Shown here: piece by piece, positions 1 through 12,094 of the stretch
Numbering within the stretch: the first letter of the stretch is position 1
How the letters are laid out: every line of letters begins with the position of its first letter
Source of the DNA: Nageia nagi
Taxonomy: Eukaryota > Pinophyta
Assembly (NCBI GenBank): GCA_050084985.1
Contig: JBITNC010000001.1
Location: 120,466,001-120,530,000 of the forward strand
Direction of reading: 5' to 3'
Length of the DNA stretch: 64,000 nucleotides
Notes under the pieces: model-generated
Told to the model about the DNA's origin: nothing
Seen by the model: the letters and a program-made list of their open reading frames with translations, nothing else
Databases searched by the model: none
Program-made: the position numbers and the translations under genes

Positions 1-133
1 AAGGCTTATGCTTGTTGTCAATCTTGGAAAATAAGGATTTGTTCAAGGTCATGCTCCTTATCACCCTTTGAGTTGGAGAATTTTGCTTCTAAAGTGATTT
101 GTCTACATTAATATCCAACCAGTTAGATGTAAT

Positions 134-973
134 TTAAGAATCCTTTGGATCATCAACATCCTTATTAGAAGTATATTCTTTAGGAAGTTCATTAAACTTT
201 ACATCCCTTGAAAAAAACATGACTTTATAGGATGGAGGGTAGAGCTTATAGCCTCTATGCTTACTTTCATAATGCATAAAGATACATTTTTCATCCCTTT
301 TATCTAATTTTTTTCTTTTCTTAGAAATAATGTAGGAGAATGCTTCACAACCAAACACCCTAATGTGTGAAATGTTAGGTTCTCTTCTTGACCATACCTT
401 AAAAGGAATTTTAGCTTGAATAGCTTTTATGGGATATCTATTCAAAGTGTAAATAGCAATGCTTATTACTTCATCTCATAAAAAATTAGAAAGATTACCT
501 ACAACGCATCTAGCCATTTTCATAATTGTTCTATTTTTTCTTTCGACAAAACCATTCTATTGAGAAGTGTAAGGAATCATAAACTACCTCTTGATTCTAT
601 ACTAGGAATAATAGTCATTGAACTCATTGCTATTATATTCTCTTCCATTATCTGATCTCAACATCTTGATTTTAAGGTTAGTTTGATTCTCAATAAAGAC
701 CTTAAAAACCTTAAAACTCTCAAAGGTTTGATCTTTGTGCTCAACTAGATACCTAAAGGTTATTCTACTAAAGCTATAAATGAAGGTCAAGATGTAAGAT
801 GCTCCTTCAAATGACTTAATTTGAAATAAACCCATTAAATTTGAATGCACAATTTGAATAGATTGAGATGCTCTTATTGCCTTATCTTTTTCAAACATTT
901 TTCTATGCATTTTGCCAAGAATGCACTTCTCATATAGACCAATCGAAGGAGAAATTGAAGGAAAACCTTCCAC
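134..973 (-). pseudogene. Copia 1 integrase, decayed
   Basis: On the minus strand, 973-602 translates to the end of a GAG-pre-integrase domain followed by the start of the integrase core. Recognisable blocks are an HSNLMG stretch around the first catalytic Asp position (Asp appears as Asn), then YSRITF-like and LRSDNGREYNS-like blocks; the latter contains the second catalytic Asp. 445-134 holds the copia post-integrase block with RVFGCEAF and a YESKHRGYKLYPP-like motif. Between 600 and 446 the frame is interrupted. In an autonomous element this polyprotein part inserts the cDNA into the host genome. Stops and frame changes make it non-functional. Confidence 0.85.
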
Positions 974-1099
974 AAGTTCTTGGTCTTTTATTAATTGAAT
1001 ATTATTATGGTTAAAGTGCCTTAAACATTGGTACTAAATATTGCCTTTAAAACACATATTTGTAACAAGACACATTTTTGTTTAACCTTGATCCACAAT

Positions 1100-1400
1100 G
1101 TAAATATCATCTTTTATTGACCCTTTAACCAATATGGCAAGTCCTTTCTTAATGCATCAAATATTGAGTGTAAAACTCAAAAAAGTATCCTTTTTTAGCA
1201 ACTTAGATCATGGAGAGAAGGTTCATCCTAAGCTTAGGAATATAGGGCACATTATAAATAACCTTTTCATGAATCAACACACTCCTAATTCTTTGGACTT
1301 CAAGGGTAGAGTTATCACATATCACAATTGTATCTTTTTTATACTTATGGAAGTTCTCAAAATTTTTCTTTTCAAAGTATAGGCAATTAGTGCAACCAGA
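1100..1400 (-). pseudogene. Copia 1 protease / GAG-pre-integrase stretch, heavily decayed
   Basis: This segment lies between the gag zinc knuckle and the integrase and must correspond to the aspartic protease and pre-integrase region. No clean frame survives. The minus strand shows only scattered similarity, including an ILDSGCS-type position that I could not read intact. The call rests mainly on position within the element. Confidence 0.5.
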
Positions 1401-1409
1401 GCCAATAAT

Positions 1410-2331
1410 TCAATTAGATGAAAAAATACAAGATATAAAGTAGAGTGTTACAACAAAATCATCTTGAATATTCTTCTTTCCTTTGAAGTTATTTACATTA
1501 CCATTACCTTTGTTCTTTTTCTTTTTTTTCTTTTTGTAGAAATCAACTTCTTTATGACCTTGGATGCCATAATAGTTACAATTACTATCAAATTTTTTCT
1601 TAAGATATGAATTGTTTGCTTTTTCTTTTTCATCTCTTTGCTTGAAGTGGTTGTTGTTAACATTATTCCTACTATTGTTTTTGTTATCTCTATTGTTGCT
1701 ATTATTCTTGCTACTATTGTTGAAATTACCTCTTTTCTCAAACCTTTTGGAGGAAAAAGGATAAGATTTATTTTGATAGTTGAACATGTTTTTTAAAAAA
1801 AAATTTGGTTGCTTCAAGAGCAACATTATTATCCTTAGGATAAGAAATCAACACCTTTTTGTTAAGGGTTTTCTCATGCTTCAAAAGGAGCCTAGAAAGG
1901 TTCTCAAGAGAAAAGACTTTTTCTTCATAATCAAGCCTTATTTTCATAACCATCACAAATTTACCAAAATTTGAAGAAAATCTTTGGAAAATTATGAAGA
2001 CCATGAACTCATTATTTATCCAATTTTATCCACAAGCAACAAGTTGGGTTTTTAGATCAATAAATTTTGTTCAAGTAGATAACCACATTTTCATCTTCTT
2101 CTTGATGATATTGAAGCAACTTTTAGAAAATGTAAACCTTATTGAAAATTTTGAACCAAGATAGATTTTCTTAAGCTTATCCCAAGCTTCCTTTGCCAAG
2201 GTTGAAGAGAAAATCATCAAGAGCACATCATCTAAAATTGTACAGAAGTTCATAGATGTTGCCAACTCATTTTTTGTGTTGTAAGCCTCTAGTAACTTCT
2301 CATTTGAAGGAGAAACAATATTCTCATTCAC
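1410..2331 (-). pseudogene. Copia 1 gag (UBN2-type capsid plus zinc knuckle), decayed
   Basis: Three overlapping minus-strand pieces form a copia gag. 2331-2071 holds the UBN2-like block with AKEAWDKLKKIYLGS. 2004-1768 continues with a block ending near YEEKVFSLENLSRLLLKHEKTL. 1826-1410 is an Asn/Lys-rich tail with a CCHC zinc knuckle. The knuckle reads CNYYGIQGHKEVDF, so the second and fourth ligands of a normal CX2CX4HX4C motif are Tyr and Phe and zinc binding would be lost. Gag forms the virus-like particle around the RNA. At least two frameshifts separate the pieces. Confidence 0.85.
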
Positions 2332-3309
2332 TATTTTACAAATCTTTCTTGCCTATAATTTAGCTCTCATCTATAGTTTCCAAATACCAAAGTTGGAACC
2401 ATCAAGAATGTGTTTGGGTAAAAATGATTCTCCCATTTGCTACACAAGGATGTGAAAAAAAAAGTAAGTATGTTGTTTAATAAATAATATTATATGTTAA
2501 GTTTTAACTAAGTAAATAATACATGTTAAATTTATCACTAGAGATATGCTTGATTTGATTTATAAGTGTAAATTTTTTACAACTCAAATAATAACCCATG
2601 TACTCAAATACATTTCTTATCTCAAGAACCATAGATGTATAGTTACATTATTGAGGCTTGTTTTCTTATCTAAAATTAGGCCTTCACCTGGATGCCCACA
2701 TAAGAGAAGCTCAAGTATTACTAATCCTCAACAAATTCACCTCGGTTAGTATTATACTCTTATAAGGAGAAGTACCTACTATTTTTTAAGGTTATGACAT
2801 ATATTGGATTGAATAAATTATTAATCTTGATTAGGTTTCAAGTTATCCTCCTAGGTTATCAAGATAATCCCTAAATGTAAGTGCAGACATGTGGTATCAC
2901 TACACACATGCTATCCACCTATTAGAGTTATGTCCAAATCAATAGAGAACTTAGGGAAAATTGAGAAGTATATACTTTTCACCACTTGAATTATCAAACT
3001 TAAAGGCTTCATTCTACCTTTCCTCACCTCATGCCTTCTCAAATAAGTCATGTTGCAGAATGTACATATGGATGTGTTCATTTTAGGGGGTTTCTCATAT
3101 TAATATTATTTGCATAAGAAAATAAATCAAAATGCAAAATATGAAGTAAAAGAGCATAAGTGAAACATATTCTATTCAAAATTTAAAACCTAAGTGTCCA
3201 ATGGGTTTTGTTTACCAACCCCTAAAGAACATCTTTTACATCATTCCTAATTTTTCTAATTTGCACAATTCTATTCTTGTATAAGGAAGTAAAAAATAAG
3301 GGAGTCATC

Positions 3310-3475
3310 AAATGCATCATTCTTATAACTTAAAAATTTAAGTAATAAGCATGCATCATACTAAAAATTAAGTAATAAGTATGCCTCATTCTTATTAACT
3401 TGAAAAATTAAGTAATAAGCATGCATTATTTAACTTAAAAAATTAAGTAATAAGAATGCATCATTTCCATTAAAT
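3310..3475. repeat. Short tandem repeat, ~37-45 bp unit, about 4 copies
   Basis: Degenerate units built on 'aaaaattaagtaataagcat' followed by 'gcatcatt' or 'gcctcatt' occur about four times in a row inside the copia 1 leader. Confidence 0.7.
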
Positions 3476-4765
3476 AAAATATCAATAAAGTTTCCAAGAG
3501 ATAAATATGTATTCTAAGCATAAAGGATCTAAACATTTAAGTAAAGAAATTCATAGATATTTCCCCCTCCTTTAACTTAAAAAATGATCCCTTCAATAAA
3601 TGCTTACTAAGTATTAAAAGTATTACAAGTTTTAGTAAACAAATTTATCACTTAAGAGTAAAAAATGTCATGTTAATCAATTACCATTTTTACCTAAGTA
3701 AATGGAGGTAAAAAAAAATTACCATAAGAACTAAAAAAATTGTTAATGCATATTAGCCAAGGAAAAAGAAATTTACTTTAAAAAAAATATCCTCCTAGAT
3801 TTTCTCAAAAAAGGTAAAATACTCTTTCCATGTCTCTATATTTTAAAAGGATATCAAATAATGACAAGCTCTTTGGTTAAACTCTTCCAACAAGAAATAT
3901 TTAAGGAGGCGTTAAAGGAAAAAGGACTAATTCATCCACAAGTCTGTAAAAACTTAATTGAATAATGATACCATACTCCAATTAAATGTAAACTTAACAC
4001 TCATTTGACTTCATACTCCATGCAATTAGAGCACATCTTTAGGGGAAAGGCTTTATTTGCAAGCAAAAAATAGCATTAATGGAGTAGTTTATTTAAAAAA
4101 AGGTAGGTAAAAAAATTATGGCTCAAAATCTTGCAAGAAACCACCCAAAAAAAATACCAAAGTAGAAACAAAAGGAATAAAATGGGCCTAGTAACAACCA
4201 CTTAAATGAGCTAAGAGGAGGGCCATCGATGAGTGATATGGAGGGTAGCTGACAAGGTGATGGAAAGGAGTAGTTGGCAAAGAGGCCACAACAAGTCCAC
4301 CATCATGCATTCTCCCTAGCATGAGTAGGAGGGCTGCATAGAAGTGTAGAGCAAAGATAAGGTGATAAGGACCTTCCCCCTCTTTTTACTTATGACATCC
4401 TAAAAAAAGAAGCCACATAAGGAGGCCAAGCATTTAAAGGAAGATGCTTATTGAAGTTTAGAGGTGACTTCATTGTGCAACCAAATCAATTCACGTTTGC
4501 AATATTTAGTGCCTTAGAAGAGAAAGTCTAGTTTGGTCAGCTAGGGCCTAACTTTTAATGAGTCATGCGAAGAAAAAAATAAAAGGGTCTCAGCTCCCTA
4601 GTTTTACCATAGAAAGTAGAAGAAAAAAGTAGCAAACAATAGAATTATCAACCATTAGAAAGATAGTGAGGGCTAGAAGGTAGTCAAAAGGCAGGGTTTG
4701 GCTGGCCAATAGCTGGTTGAAGTCACTAATGAAGAAATTATAAACATATAAACATTCAACAATTA

Positions 4766-4893
4766 TATATATATATATATATCTAATTCCAAATGTATAC
4801 AACTTTATTAAATTTTTGTACATATAATTTGAAAAAAAAATGTAGCTTATATATATATATATATAAAATATAAAAATATAATTTATATATATA

Positions 4894-4947
<54 letters not shown>
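4766..4947. repeat. AT and AC microsatellites
   Basis: There are (AT)n runs near 4766-4781 and 4849-4864, then an uninterrupted (AC)n run from about 4894 to 4946. The long Cys-Val reading frame over this block on the minus strand is an artefact of the repeat. Confidence 0.95.
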
Positions 4948-4949
<2 letters not shown>

Positions 4950-5014
4950 AAAAATTTTGATATACTAGACAAAATATTCAAATTAAAGATATGCAAAAAT
5001 TATAGCAATATAAT

Positions 5015-5230
5015 AGATAATTTTAAAATTGCAACTAATAATAAGGTAAATTAGTATAAGCAAAAAAACATGGCATCATAATATATTACTACTTTAAGTA
5101 ATTTTTACCCAAAAATTGCAACTAAAAATAAGGCATGTTAGTAAAAGCAACAAAAATTACATCATAATGTATTGCTACTTTAAGTAATTTTTACCCAAAA
5201 ATTGCAACTAACAATAAGGCATGTTAATAA
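5015..5230. repeat. Tandem repeat, ~85-bp unit, about 2.5 copies
   Basis: Units containing 'ttgcaactaa', 'aataaggcatgttagt' and 'actttaagtaatttttaccc' repeat about every 85 bp in the copia 1 leader just inside the primer-binding site. Related text occurs at 37300-37600 in L3. Confidence 0.75.
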
Positions 5231-5430
5231 AAAAATTGCATGGCAATATAATGATACACAAATTTTCAATGATAAGTTGCAACACATAAAAGAGGTATTA
5301 GCATAAAAAAAAATAGGAGGTTATACCTTCAAATAGTTTTACCTCACCAATGAAGATTAGGATGAAGTATGAAAACCTCCAAGTTGAGGATGAGTTTCCA
5401 AACCAAGGAAATGAAGAGGAGCCTCCAAGA

Positions 5431-5443
5431 GGCTTTGATACTA
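5431..5443 (-). promoter_or_regulatory. Copia 1 primer-binding site
   Basis: On the minus strand the bases directly after the LTR read TAGTATCAAAGCC, one or two changes from TGGTATCAGAGCC, the usual initiator-Met tRNA primer-binding site of plant copia elements. Confidence 0.75.
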
Positions 5444-5444
5444 A

Positions 5445-5945
5445 ATTAAAGGATTCAAATATAACTAAAAACAATCTTAGACTATCAAGATCACATGGAA
5501 GCTCACTCTAACATAAGAAACTCAAGCATAAGCAATCTCACAAAGATAACACAAGATGTAAGTGGTTCCTCCAACTAGGAGTACATCCACTAACTACATC
5601 TCTCTTAATCTCAAATATGAACTCTTATAATTCTCCTAAATCTTATCTCCTAAACACTATCCTATAGCGTAACATTACTTCTCAAATTGGTGTGTAATCA
5701 TAAAGAGGAAGCTTTCTATTTATAGGCCAAAATCCCTCTTTGGATCACTCTTTTACCCAATGTACAAAGGCATGACATGCACTCCCTTTTACCCAAGGGG
5801 CATGCTCATGACATGGAGTGTAGTACAAGTTACATTATCATATTTACTTAAATACTTAAGGTATATAATGATACCCTTAAGTATTACTGAATTTACAAAG
5901 AGGATTAATACAAACCTTTACAATAATGCATTATACATTCTAATA
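5445..5945 (-). repeat. Copia 1 5' LTR
   Basis: About 500 bp, closely matching in reverse orientation the copia 2 LTR at 7123-7621 and in the same orientation the solo LTR at 54877-55373. On the minus strand it starts TATTAGAATGTATAATGCAT (TG mutated to TA). A TATA box (minus 'ctataaatag' type, + coordinates about 5716-5726) lies in the middle. Confidence 0.9.
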
Positions 5946-5951
5946 ATAGAG

Positions 5952-6345
5952 ATGATAGGAAATCAACCTTTACATATGTGTTTAGCATTGGTTTAGGTGT
6001 TATCTCTTGGGCTTCCAAGAAGCATCCCATTATTTCTTTTTCCACCATAGAAGTTGAATATTGTGCCATGTCTGTTACATCTCAAGAAGCTATTTAGCTA
6101 AGGCATATTCTAAAAAAAAATGAGAATAAGCAAGCTAACTTATCTTTGATTTCTTCTAGATAATTAGTCAGTTATTTCTTTGGCTAAGAATCTTATGTTC
6201 CATTAGAAAAAAAAACATGTGGAAATCCAAGCCCATTCTATTAGAGAGAAGGCTCTTGATGGCATCATATGCTTGGAGTATTGTCCATCCACCTTGAACT
6301 TTGCTAATTTGATCACCAAGCCCCTTTCTAAAGCTTGATTTTATC
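5952..6345 (+). pseudogene. Copia 2 RNase H C-terminal remnant
   Basis: The first residues read DDRKSTFTYVFSIGLGVISW, followed by the ASKKHP and STIEVEYCA blocks: the classic end of copia RNase H, which degrades the RNA template during reverse transcription. Stops appear soon after (SQEAI*), and later blocks (LAKN, HIQAHSIRE-like, KPL) are in shifted frames. The domain starts abruptly at DD because copia 1 is inserted immediately upstream. Confidence 0.88.
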
Positions 6346-6370
6346 AACTTAGGGATGTTATCAAGTTGGT

Positions 6371-7111
6371 GAAGTTTCCCTCAAAGGGGAGTGAAGCTTG
6401 AATTCTTATGTTGAATTCATTTTTTATGATGACAACTTCACCCCTAGAAGGATTTTATGATGTATAATGTTGATTTTATTGTACACCTTCATGGTAATTT
6501 CACTCTATGTGAGGAACTTATTATACAAATTTTTTAGAGCAAAAATTGGCCAATCTAGCACTATTCAGTTATCCATGTGTGAGGATCTCTTATGTGTCTT
6601 TTAACATTATTTAGTTTTCCATATGTGAGGAACTCATATGTGTAATTTGTTTTTGCTCTACTTGTTATGATAATCAACACATGGTTTGTATATAGTAGGT
6701 GATTATGAATTTTAGCTTGGCATCTTCATGATGACTTATAGTGTAGCATTGATCAGTTTATGATGTCATTGTTTGATACATCTATCTTTGTTGATATGAT
6801 CATGTTGCATCTAAGTGATCTTGTTGTCTGAGCTACTTTTGACTTGTAGGTTCTCTTAAGACTACAGGTTACTTACTTCGAGTATGCAAGCTCATGGAGA
6901 CTCTTCATGACTTCCAATAGGATGACTACTTTATGTACATTGAAATTGGTTGTGGTTAATAATTGTATTTGACAAAGTAGTGAGTCTCAAATATATCTTT
7001 CTTACTTCAAAAATATGTAAAAAGTTCTCATATCCATTGTATCTATTTAGAGGATAACTCTTTTACTTTCTCTCTTTCTTCTCTCTTATTTGCTCTATCC
7101 CAATATTTGCA
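6371..7111 (+). other. Copia 2 3' untranslated spacer
   Basis: No coding potential. It starts with a purine-rich CTCAAAGGGGAGTGAAG just after pol and contains repeated 'tatgtgaggaactcatatgtg'-like motifs. It aligns in reverse with 24651-25330 of L3. Confidence 0.7.
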
Positions 7112-7122
7112 TTAAGAGGGAG

Positions 7123-7621
7123 TGCTAGAATGTATAATGCATTATTTTAAAGGTTTTGTAATAATATTCTATATAAATTCACTAATACTTAAGGGTATCA
7201 TTTGATACCTTAAGTATTTAAATAAATATGATAATATAACTTGTCCTACACTCCATGTAATGAGCATGCCTCATAGATAAAAGGGTGTGCATGTCATGCT
7301 TTTGTATATTGGGTAAAAGGGTGATCCAAAGAGGGATTTTGACCTATAAATAGAAGGCTCTCTCTTTGGATCACAAACCAATTTGTGGAGTAAAGCTTTG
7401 CTAGAGGATAGTGGTTAGGAGTTGAGTTTAGAAAGATTGTAAGAGTTCATATTTGAGATTAAATGAAATCTAGTTAGTGGATGTACTCTTAGTTGGAAGA
7501 ACCATTTATATCTTGATTTATCTTTGTGATATTTCTTTGTGAGTTTGTTAGATGTGAATTTTGTGCTTACATGTGATCTTGGAAGTTTAGAGTTGTTCAT
7601 GTTATAGTTCAAATCTCATCA
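7123..7621 (+). repeat. Copia 2 3' LTR
   Basis: 499 bp, starting TGCTAGAATGTATAATGC after the polypurine tract and ending CTCATCA. It matches the copia 1 LTR in inverted orientation. Confidence 0.88.
7344..7353 (+). promoter_or_regulatory. TATA box in copia LTR
   Basis: CTATAAATAG sits mid-LTR, and the same position is conserved in the family's other LTRs (about 5720, 19788, 38079 and 55145, all on the minus strand). Transcription would start roughly 25-35 bp downstream. Confidence 0.65.
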
Positions 7622-8545
7622 GGAGCTTATAAGTATCACTTAACTATGTCCACATATACTATATTAGTTACAAATAACAAGTAGATAGATCCAAGTCATG
7701 AAAAAATACTGAGAATCACAAATATAAAGGACCTAGTTCTCAAAGATAGTTTTCTTCATAATCACCAAAATTCAAGAGGAATAAAATAATAATAAAATAT
7801 GGCAACAAACTAGGTATTAAGATTATAGAGAGCTTGGATCAATTTACAAAATTACATATTATAAGGTTTTTAAATTAGTTTGAAATTTATAGTTGAAATA
7901 AAAACTTATGAAGAACACCAATAAAAAATATCACATTAGAACTAAATTAAGATGCAAATCTAGTAAAAAAAGGTTACAATTATAAGGTGTAAACTATAGA
8001 CAATTAGTATATAGGAAAATAACTCTATGAAAGAATCTCATGTTAAAAAGATAATCATTAGGTACCAAGGGAAGGGATTGATGAAGGGCAAAGCTCTCAT
8101 ATGCATCAAATTTGTGATAAGAAAATATACCAATGTCATCAATGATTATCACAAAATGGACTAAGAAAGAGTTCAATGATGTAATCAACAAGAATAGCTA
8201 GGTAAAAGGGAGCCCAAAAACTAGTGTATTCCTCCCCCCCAACATGCATAACTAATAATCCTCAAGAAGTAGAGGTAAAATCAGTTAAATATGTGTTTCC
8301 TATAAATTGATTAAAATATTCATAATCTATAGACCCTAGAGAAAAGATGATCCTAGTCAACATAATCCTTATGAATCCCATTGCTCCCTTTAATCAATAT
8401 GAGGCTCTTTAGCCTCATCATGCCTACCACCATCATATGTAGTAGGTTCTTAACATAATTTATTAGATGAACAAAAATCACAATGGTCAAGATTCCCATC
8501 AACAACATGATGCCTTATGCAACATTATTGAAAGGAAAAATAACA
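7622..8545. other. Degenerate flank into which L0 inserted
   Basis: No intact gene. A minus-strand fragment near 8190-7994 reads FVIIIDDIGIFS, resembling the catalytic FVDDIL-type motif of a retroelement reverse transcriptase, but the surroundings are too decayed to assign a family. The rest is AT-rich sequence in which I recognise nothing. Confidence 0.4.
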
Positions 8546-8550
8546 ATGTT
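8546..8550. repeat. L0 target-site duplication, left copy (ATGTT)
   Basis: ATGTT directly precedes the first LTR; the same five bases follow the last LTR at 59626-59630. Confidence 0.9.
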
Positions 8551-10047
8551 TGTAAAATTCCCTTTTTCTAAAAATTAAACAATTTTGGAATCCTAGGGAT
8601 TCTCTTTTGTAAATATTTTAGTTGCTCATATATTTGTTGCTAATTCCTTGGGATAGAATATAATGGTCCTATGGACTCACATTGTTAGCCCCAAAATGGG
8701 ACATATTCCTCCTAAGCTTAGGATGAATTATTTTAGGATAGAGTTTATCATATGTATTGGAGAGGTTATTTGATTTATTCATTAGATAGAGCATCTCATG
8801 GGAAATGTTTTGACATGTTACATAACATGGTTTCATCTGGAAACAAAAGAGCTATGGAATATTGAAGTTATATAGTTGGACCAGTCTTCTATATCATGAT
8901 CACTCATGGAAATCCAAAAATATCTCCATATTGACCCCTTGAAATGTCACATCCCACTCCTTGGGATATGAGTTAGTTATGTATTGTATTTGGGTGTGAG
9001 CTTGGTAATTAAGAGTATATTTAGTATATTTTATGAGGGTAACTTGTATGAGTTATAATACATGATTCCAAGGTAATTAATAATCTTAAATGCAATATTA
9101 GTCTCCAATAATGAGGCCTTGCACATCTAGCCATTGGATCTTGTAATTAAATATGATTATTTACATCCCTAGGTAGTGTTGGCATGTGTATGATATCAAG
9201 AATATATATAACCCCACATTTGGGCATTTTAGGGTCTTTAGGAGGCTAACATTGGACTTAGAGATTGGAGTGATGATTTCTAAGTGATATCTACATCTAG
9301 GGATTGTTATATAAAGGATATTCTCATCATTACAAGAATAGACTTGATTATTATATTGAAACCCTTATCTTTAGAGCAACTAAAGACTTGGACATGGAGC
9401 ATAAGGAGAGCACTAGAGGCTTAGGACACCTTCTATCTTACAAGTTGGGGTGTTGTTCATGTGAGTGAGATTGTCCTAACTTGAGGCATCCATAAGTGAT
9501 ATACATCTCTAAATCCATCTAGTGGCATTCCAAAATCACACCCAATCTCTTTGTTGGGAGCTTTTCTATAAGGGATCTCTTTGGTGAGGCATCTGTAGTG
9601 CTAATAGGAGGTGGTTGTTCTACCCAACTTTTGCTATATTTCTCAACACTATATATAACTTAGTTATGTCCTTAAAAGAAATGTTGAGCCCTTTAGGCCT
9701 AGTATTAAATCATTTGCTATTTTCTCATCATTAATACAATCATGGACACCTTGGATCTCTATCATAGTCTCATTATGTGATGTTCATGATTCTATATATT
9801 TCACATTGAGCTATTTTATGCATTTATGCTTGTGTATTATAACATTATCATGTATGGATGTGTTTGGCATATCATAGTTGACTCTTGTTGCATAATGTTA
9901 GGGATTTAAGTGGTATTCTTACTTATAGAGTAGTCATTGGTATTCTTAACTTATTGTTGCATGTAATTGATTTAGATGTGGTATACTTAGCTATTTTTGA
10001 CATTTTATTTAGTTAATTTACACTTGACTATTTTTGGGGATATTACA
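8551..10047 (+). repeat. L0 5' LTR
   Basis: 1,497 bp, beginning TGTAAAATTCCCTTTTTC and ending GGGGATATTACA. It aligns along its length with 58106-59625 and with the split middle LTR. A TATA-like stretch AATATATATAACCCC lies near 9201-9215; the equivalent sites in the other copies are degraded. Confidence 0.92.
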
Positions 10048-10048
10048 A

Positions 10049-10066
10049 TGGTATCAAAGCTTAGAT
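10049..10066 (+). promoter_or_regulatory. L0 unit A primer-binding site
   Basis: TGGTATCAAAGCTTAGAT starts one base after the LTR and matches the initiator-Met tRNA type site. Unit B has the better-preserved TGGTATCAGAGCTTAGAT at 54424. Confidence 0.85.
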
Positions 10067-10575
10067 CTGGCTAGCTTATATAGTTAAGATCTAGATAGAA
10101 ACAAATTGAACTAATGTATCATTAGGTTATACACTTAAAAAGCCAATTTCAAGGTCAAAATGATATTTTTTTAGAAAAATCTAAATTCCTAGACTAAGTC
10201 ATCTAGGGTTTGGAGAATGCATTATCAGACTTGAAGATCATTTCTACGTATAAAAAGTATTGATCTATTATCTTGGCTAGTTAAAAAAATTTACCATGAA
10301 GATTTCAAACTTTATGCTAGGATTTTTTGAAAGTTCAACCAAATTTGTATTCTGCATGAAGAAATCAGAATTGGCACCAATGCAAAAGGAAATTTCATCA
10401 AAATGTAACTTCTACATAAAGAAATCAAAATTAGAAAAAAAATTAGTGAGAAATTTGGTGACCAAGCTAGCCAAAAAAGGTATTTCTCATTATGGAAAAA
10501 AATAAACTACTATGGCATCTCAGTACATATTATGAAGAAAAGAGATGGAAGAAGAAAGGACTCATAGGGAGTAAG
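10067..10575 (+). other. L0 unit A leader
   Basis: Non-coding. It aligns with 54442-54876 of unit B. The site 'aactactatgg' near 10508-10518 is the empty counterpart of the solo-LTR insertion in unit B. Confidence 0.75.
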
Positions 10576-12094
10576 TAGGTGTTGGGAAGGAAACCTTTTC
10601 TCTTATTCGATGATCACTCATATGATCAATATAGGAAAGCAACCTAGAATGTAGGTGAGAATGTGTTACTGAACCCCTCTTATAATGAATGATACCCCAA
10701 GGTTTCTATTGAAAAGATTATGTGATTAATACCAACTTTAAATTTGTAGGTCCTATTTGGGAATCAGCTAAGTGGTGTTGTAGAGGTAATAACTTTTAAC
10801 TCATAATTTTTGTAGGGATTGTGATGTGTTATCTTAAAATAGTCAAAAGTTTCCATAAGTTTTAAACAAAGTGTAAAATAAAGAAAAGAAAAAGTGAGAA
10901 TGAGGTCAAATACTAGCTATACTTCAAAGAGGTAATCACAATGCAACATTGTCTAAATGTTCTTCCTCTAGGATAGGTTAAGAAATATTATTCAATTCAA
11001 TCAATTACTTTAAATGAATGATTATTTTCTAATCATTCCAAAGATGAGTGAGAAGTGGAACTAATTTTCAATACTCTATGAACAAGATCGATGCAACAAA
11101 TTAGACTACGCATGAGTGAAGGTGAATAGTTTTGAATAAGAAGTCTAGGAAGATATCTTAAGAGAAAGTCAATTCAGAATACTAAACATTTAATAAGAAA
11201 GTGATGAATTAGCAACAATTTAAGACAATTCAAATATTTTAGAAAATTTTGCAACAAATTCTCCTAAAACTCAAGATTTTTCAAAGAGAAGGCATGAAAA
11301 TGTTCAAATTACAAAAATTGCTCTAAAAAGATCAATCCACCACTCCTATAGATGAAAATACACTTTGAATCAACTTGTAGCTATTTGTATTATGTTTGCA
11401 AAATAATTTTGCATAAGTCCATCAATTTTCTCCTCAATTACAAAAATTTTCAATTTAAAAAAAATGGAAATTTCTTGGACTACAACATTCTGCCTCAAAA
11501 TGTGACCCCCTATGTCTATTTATAGACTTTTTAGGTCAAAATTTGAGGGCGTTGCTCTAATTCTTAAAAAAGTTTTAAAATGCTAATTTGAATGTTAAAT
11601 TGAGATTACAATATTATTTTAGTAGGAGAACAATCTCATCCCACTAAAATATGCTAAAAATAAAATATTTACAAAAATTGATGCCCTTTGGCATGCATTT
11701 CAAGGCATTTTGCATCAATTTATCAAAAATTAGAGCTTCAAATCCTCATTCTAGATCCTTTTGATAGTATTTTGAGCTCCTTCCTTCTTTGAATTTATAT
11801 TTTCCCATAATGTGATCATTATGGTAAATTTTCAAGGGATTTTGAAAGAATTTTTCAAAAAAATGGATTTTTTTGGTCTATTTTTCAAAAAAGATAGGGG
11901 GTTTGAAATTTGGGAAAACTTTAAAAAGTGGATTTGAGTTCATGGATGGATGGAGGATGGGATTACAAGGTACTTGACAAGTTTTGAGAGGTTTTGGAGT
12001 TTTTTAATAGGTTTTATGAAGGATTTGAGATTTTTGTAATTTTTTCCATTTTCATGTCTATGGATTTTGTTTGGTAGAAAAAGGTGAAATTTAC

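Larger units (their letters stand above)
2340..5430 (-). other. Copia 1 untranslated leader, ~3 kb
   Basis: Between the primer-binding site and the gag start there is about 3 kb without a credible coding region. It contains short tandem repeats (3310-3475), AT and AC microsatellites (4766-4947) and ~85-bp repeats (5015-5230). L3 has a comparable leader at 35930-37800 that shares the 'attgcaactaacaa' type repeats, so the long leader is a family trait. A copia leader is usually far shorter. Confidence 0.6.
1..5945 (-). mobile_element. Copia 1: Ty1/copia retrotransposon, 3' part outside the window
   Basis: Read on the minus strand, the order is 5' LTR (5445-5945), primer-binding site, long leader, gag, protease stretch, integrase, then the window edge; RT, RNase H and the 3' LTR must lie to the left. 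Gag before integrase before (missing) RT is the Ty1/copia order. All reading frames are broken by stops and frameshifts, so it is a dead copy. The right-hand end lies inside the RNase H coding region of copia 2, which runs the other way, so copia 1 inserted into a relative. The same family occurs as L3 (19518-38255) and as a solo LTR at 54877-55373. Confidence 0.88.
5946..7621 (+). mobile_element. Copia 2: 3' end of a plus-strand copia, interrupted by copia 1
   Basis: The visible part runs RNase H remnant, ~750-bp 3' untranslated region, polypurine tract (about 7112-7122, AAGAGGGAG) and 3' LTR. Its 5' portion should lie left of copia 1, outside the window. The layout (long spacer between pol and the LTR) is the same as in L3, which matches it in reverse at 24651-25330. 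Confidence 0.85.

Noticed and set aside
4590-4943. 117-residue minus-strand frame with a Cys-Val run
   Set aside because: It is produced by the AC microsatellite and AT-rich DNA; no homologous protein pattern.
5445-7621. Long inverted repeats that look like a DNA transposon or MITE with 500-bp termini
   Set aside because: The arms are copia LTRs: one is followed by a primer-binding site, the other is preceded by RNase H, a spacer and a polypurine tract.
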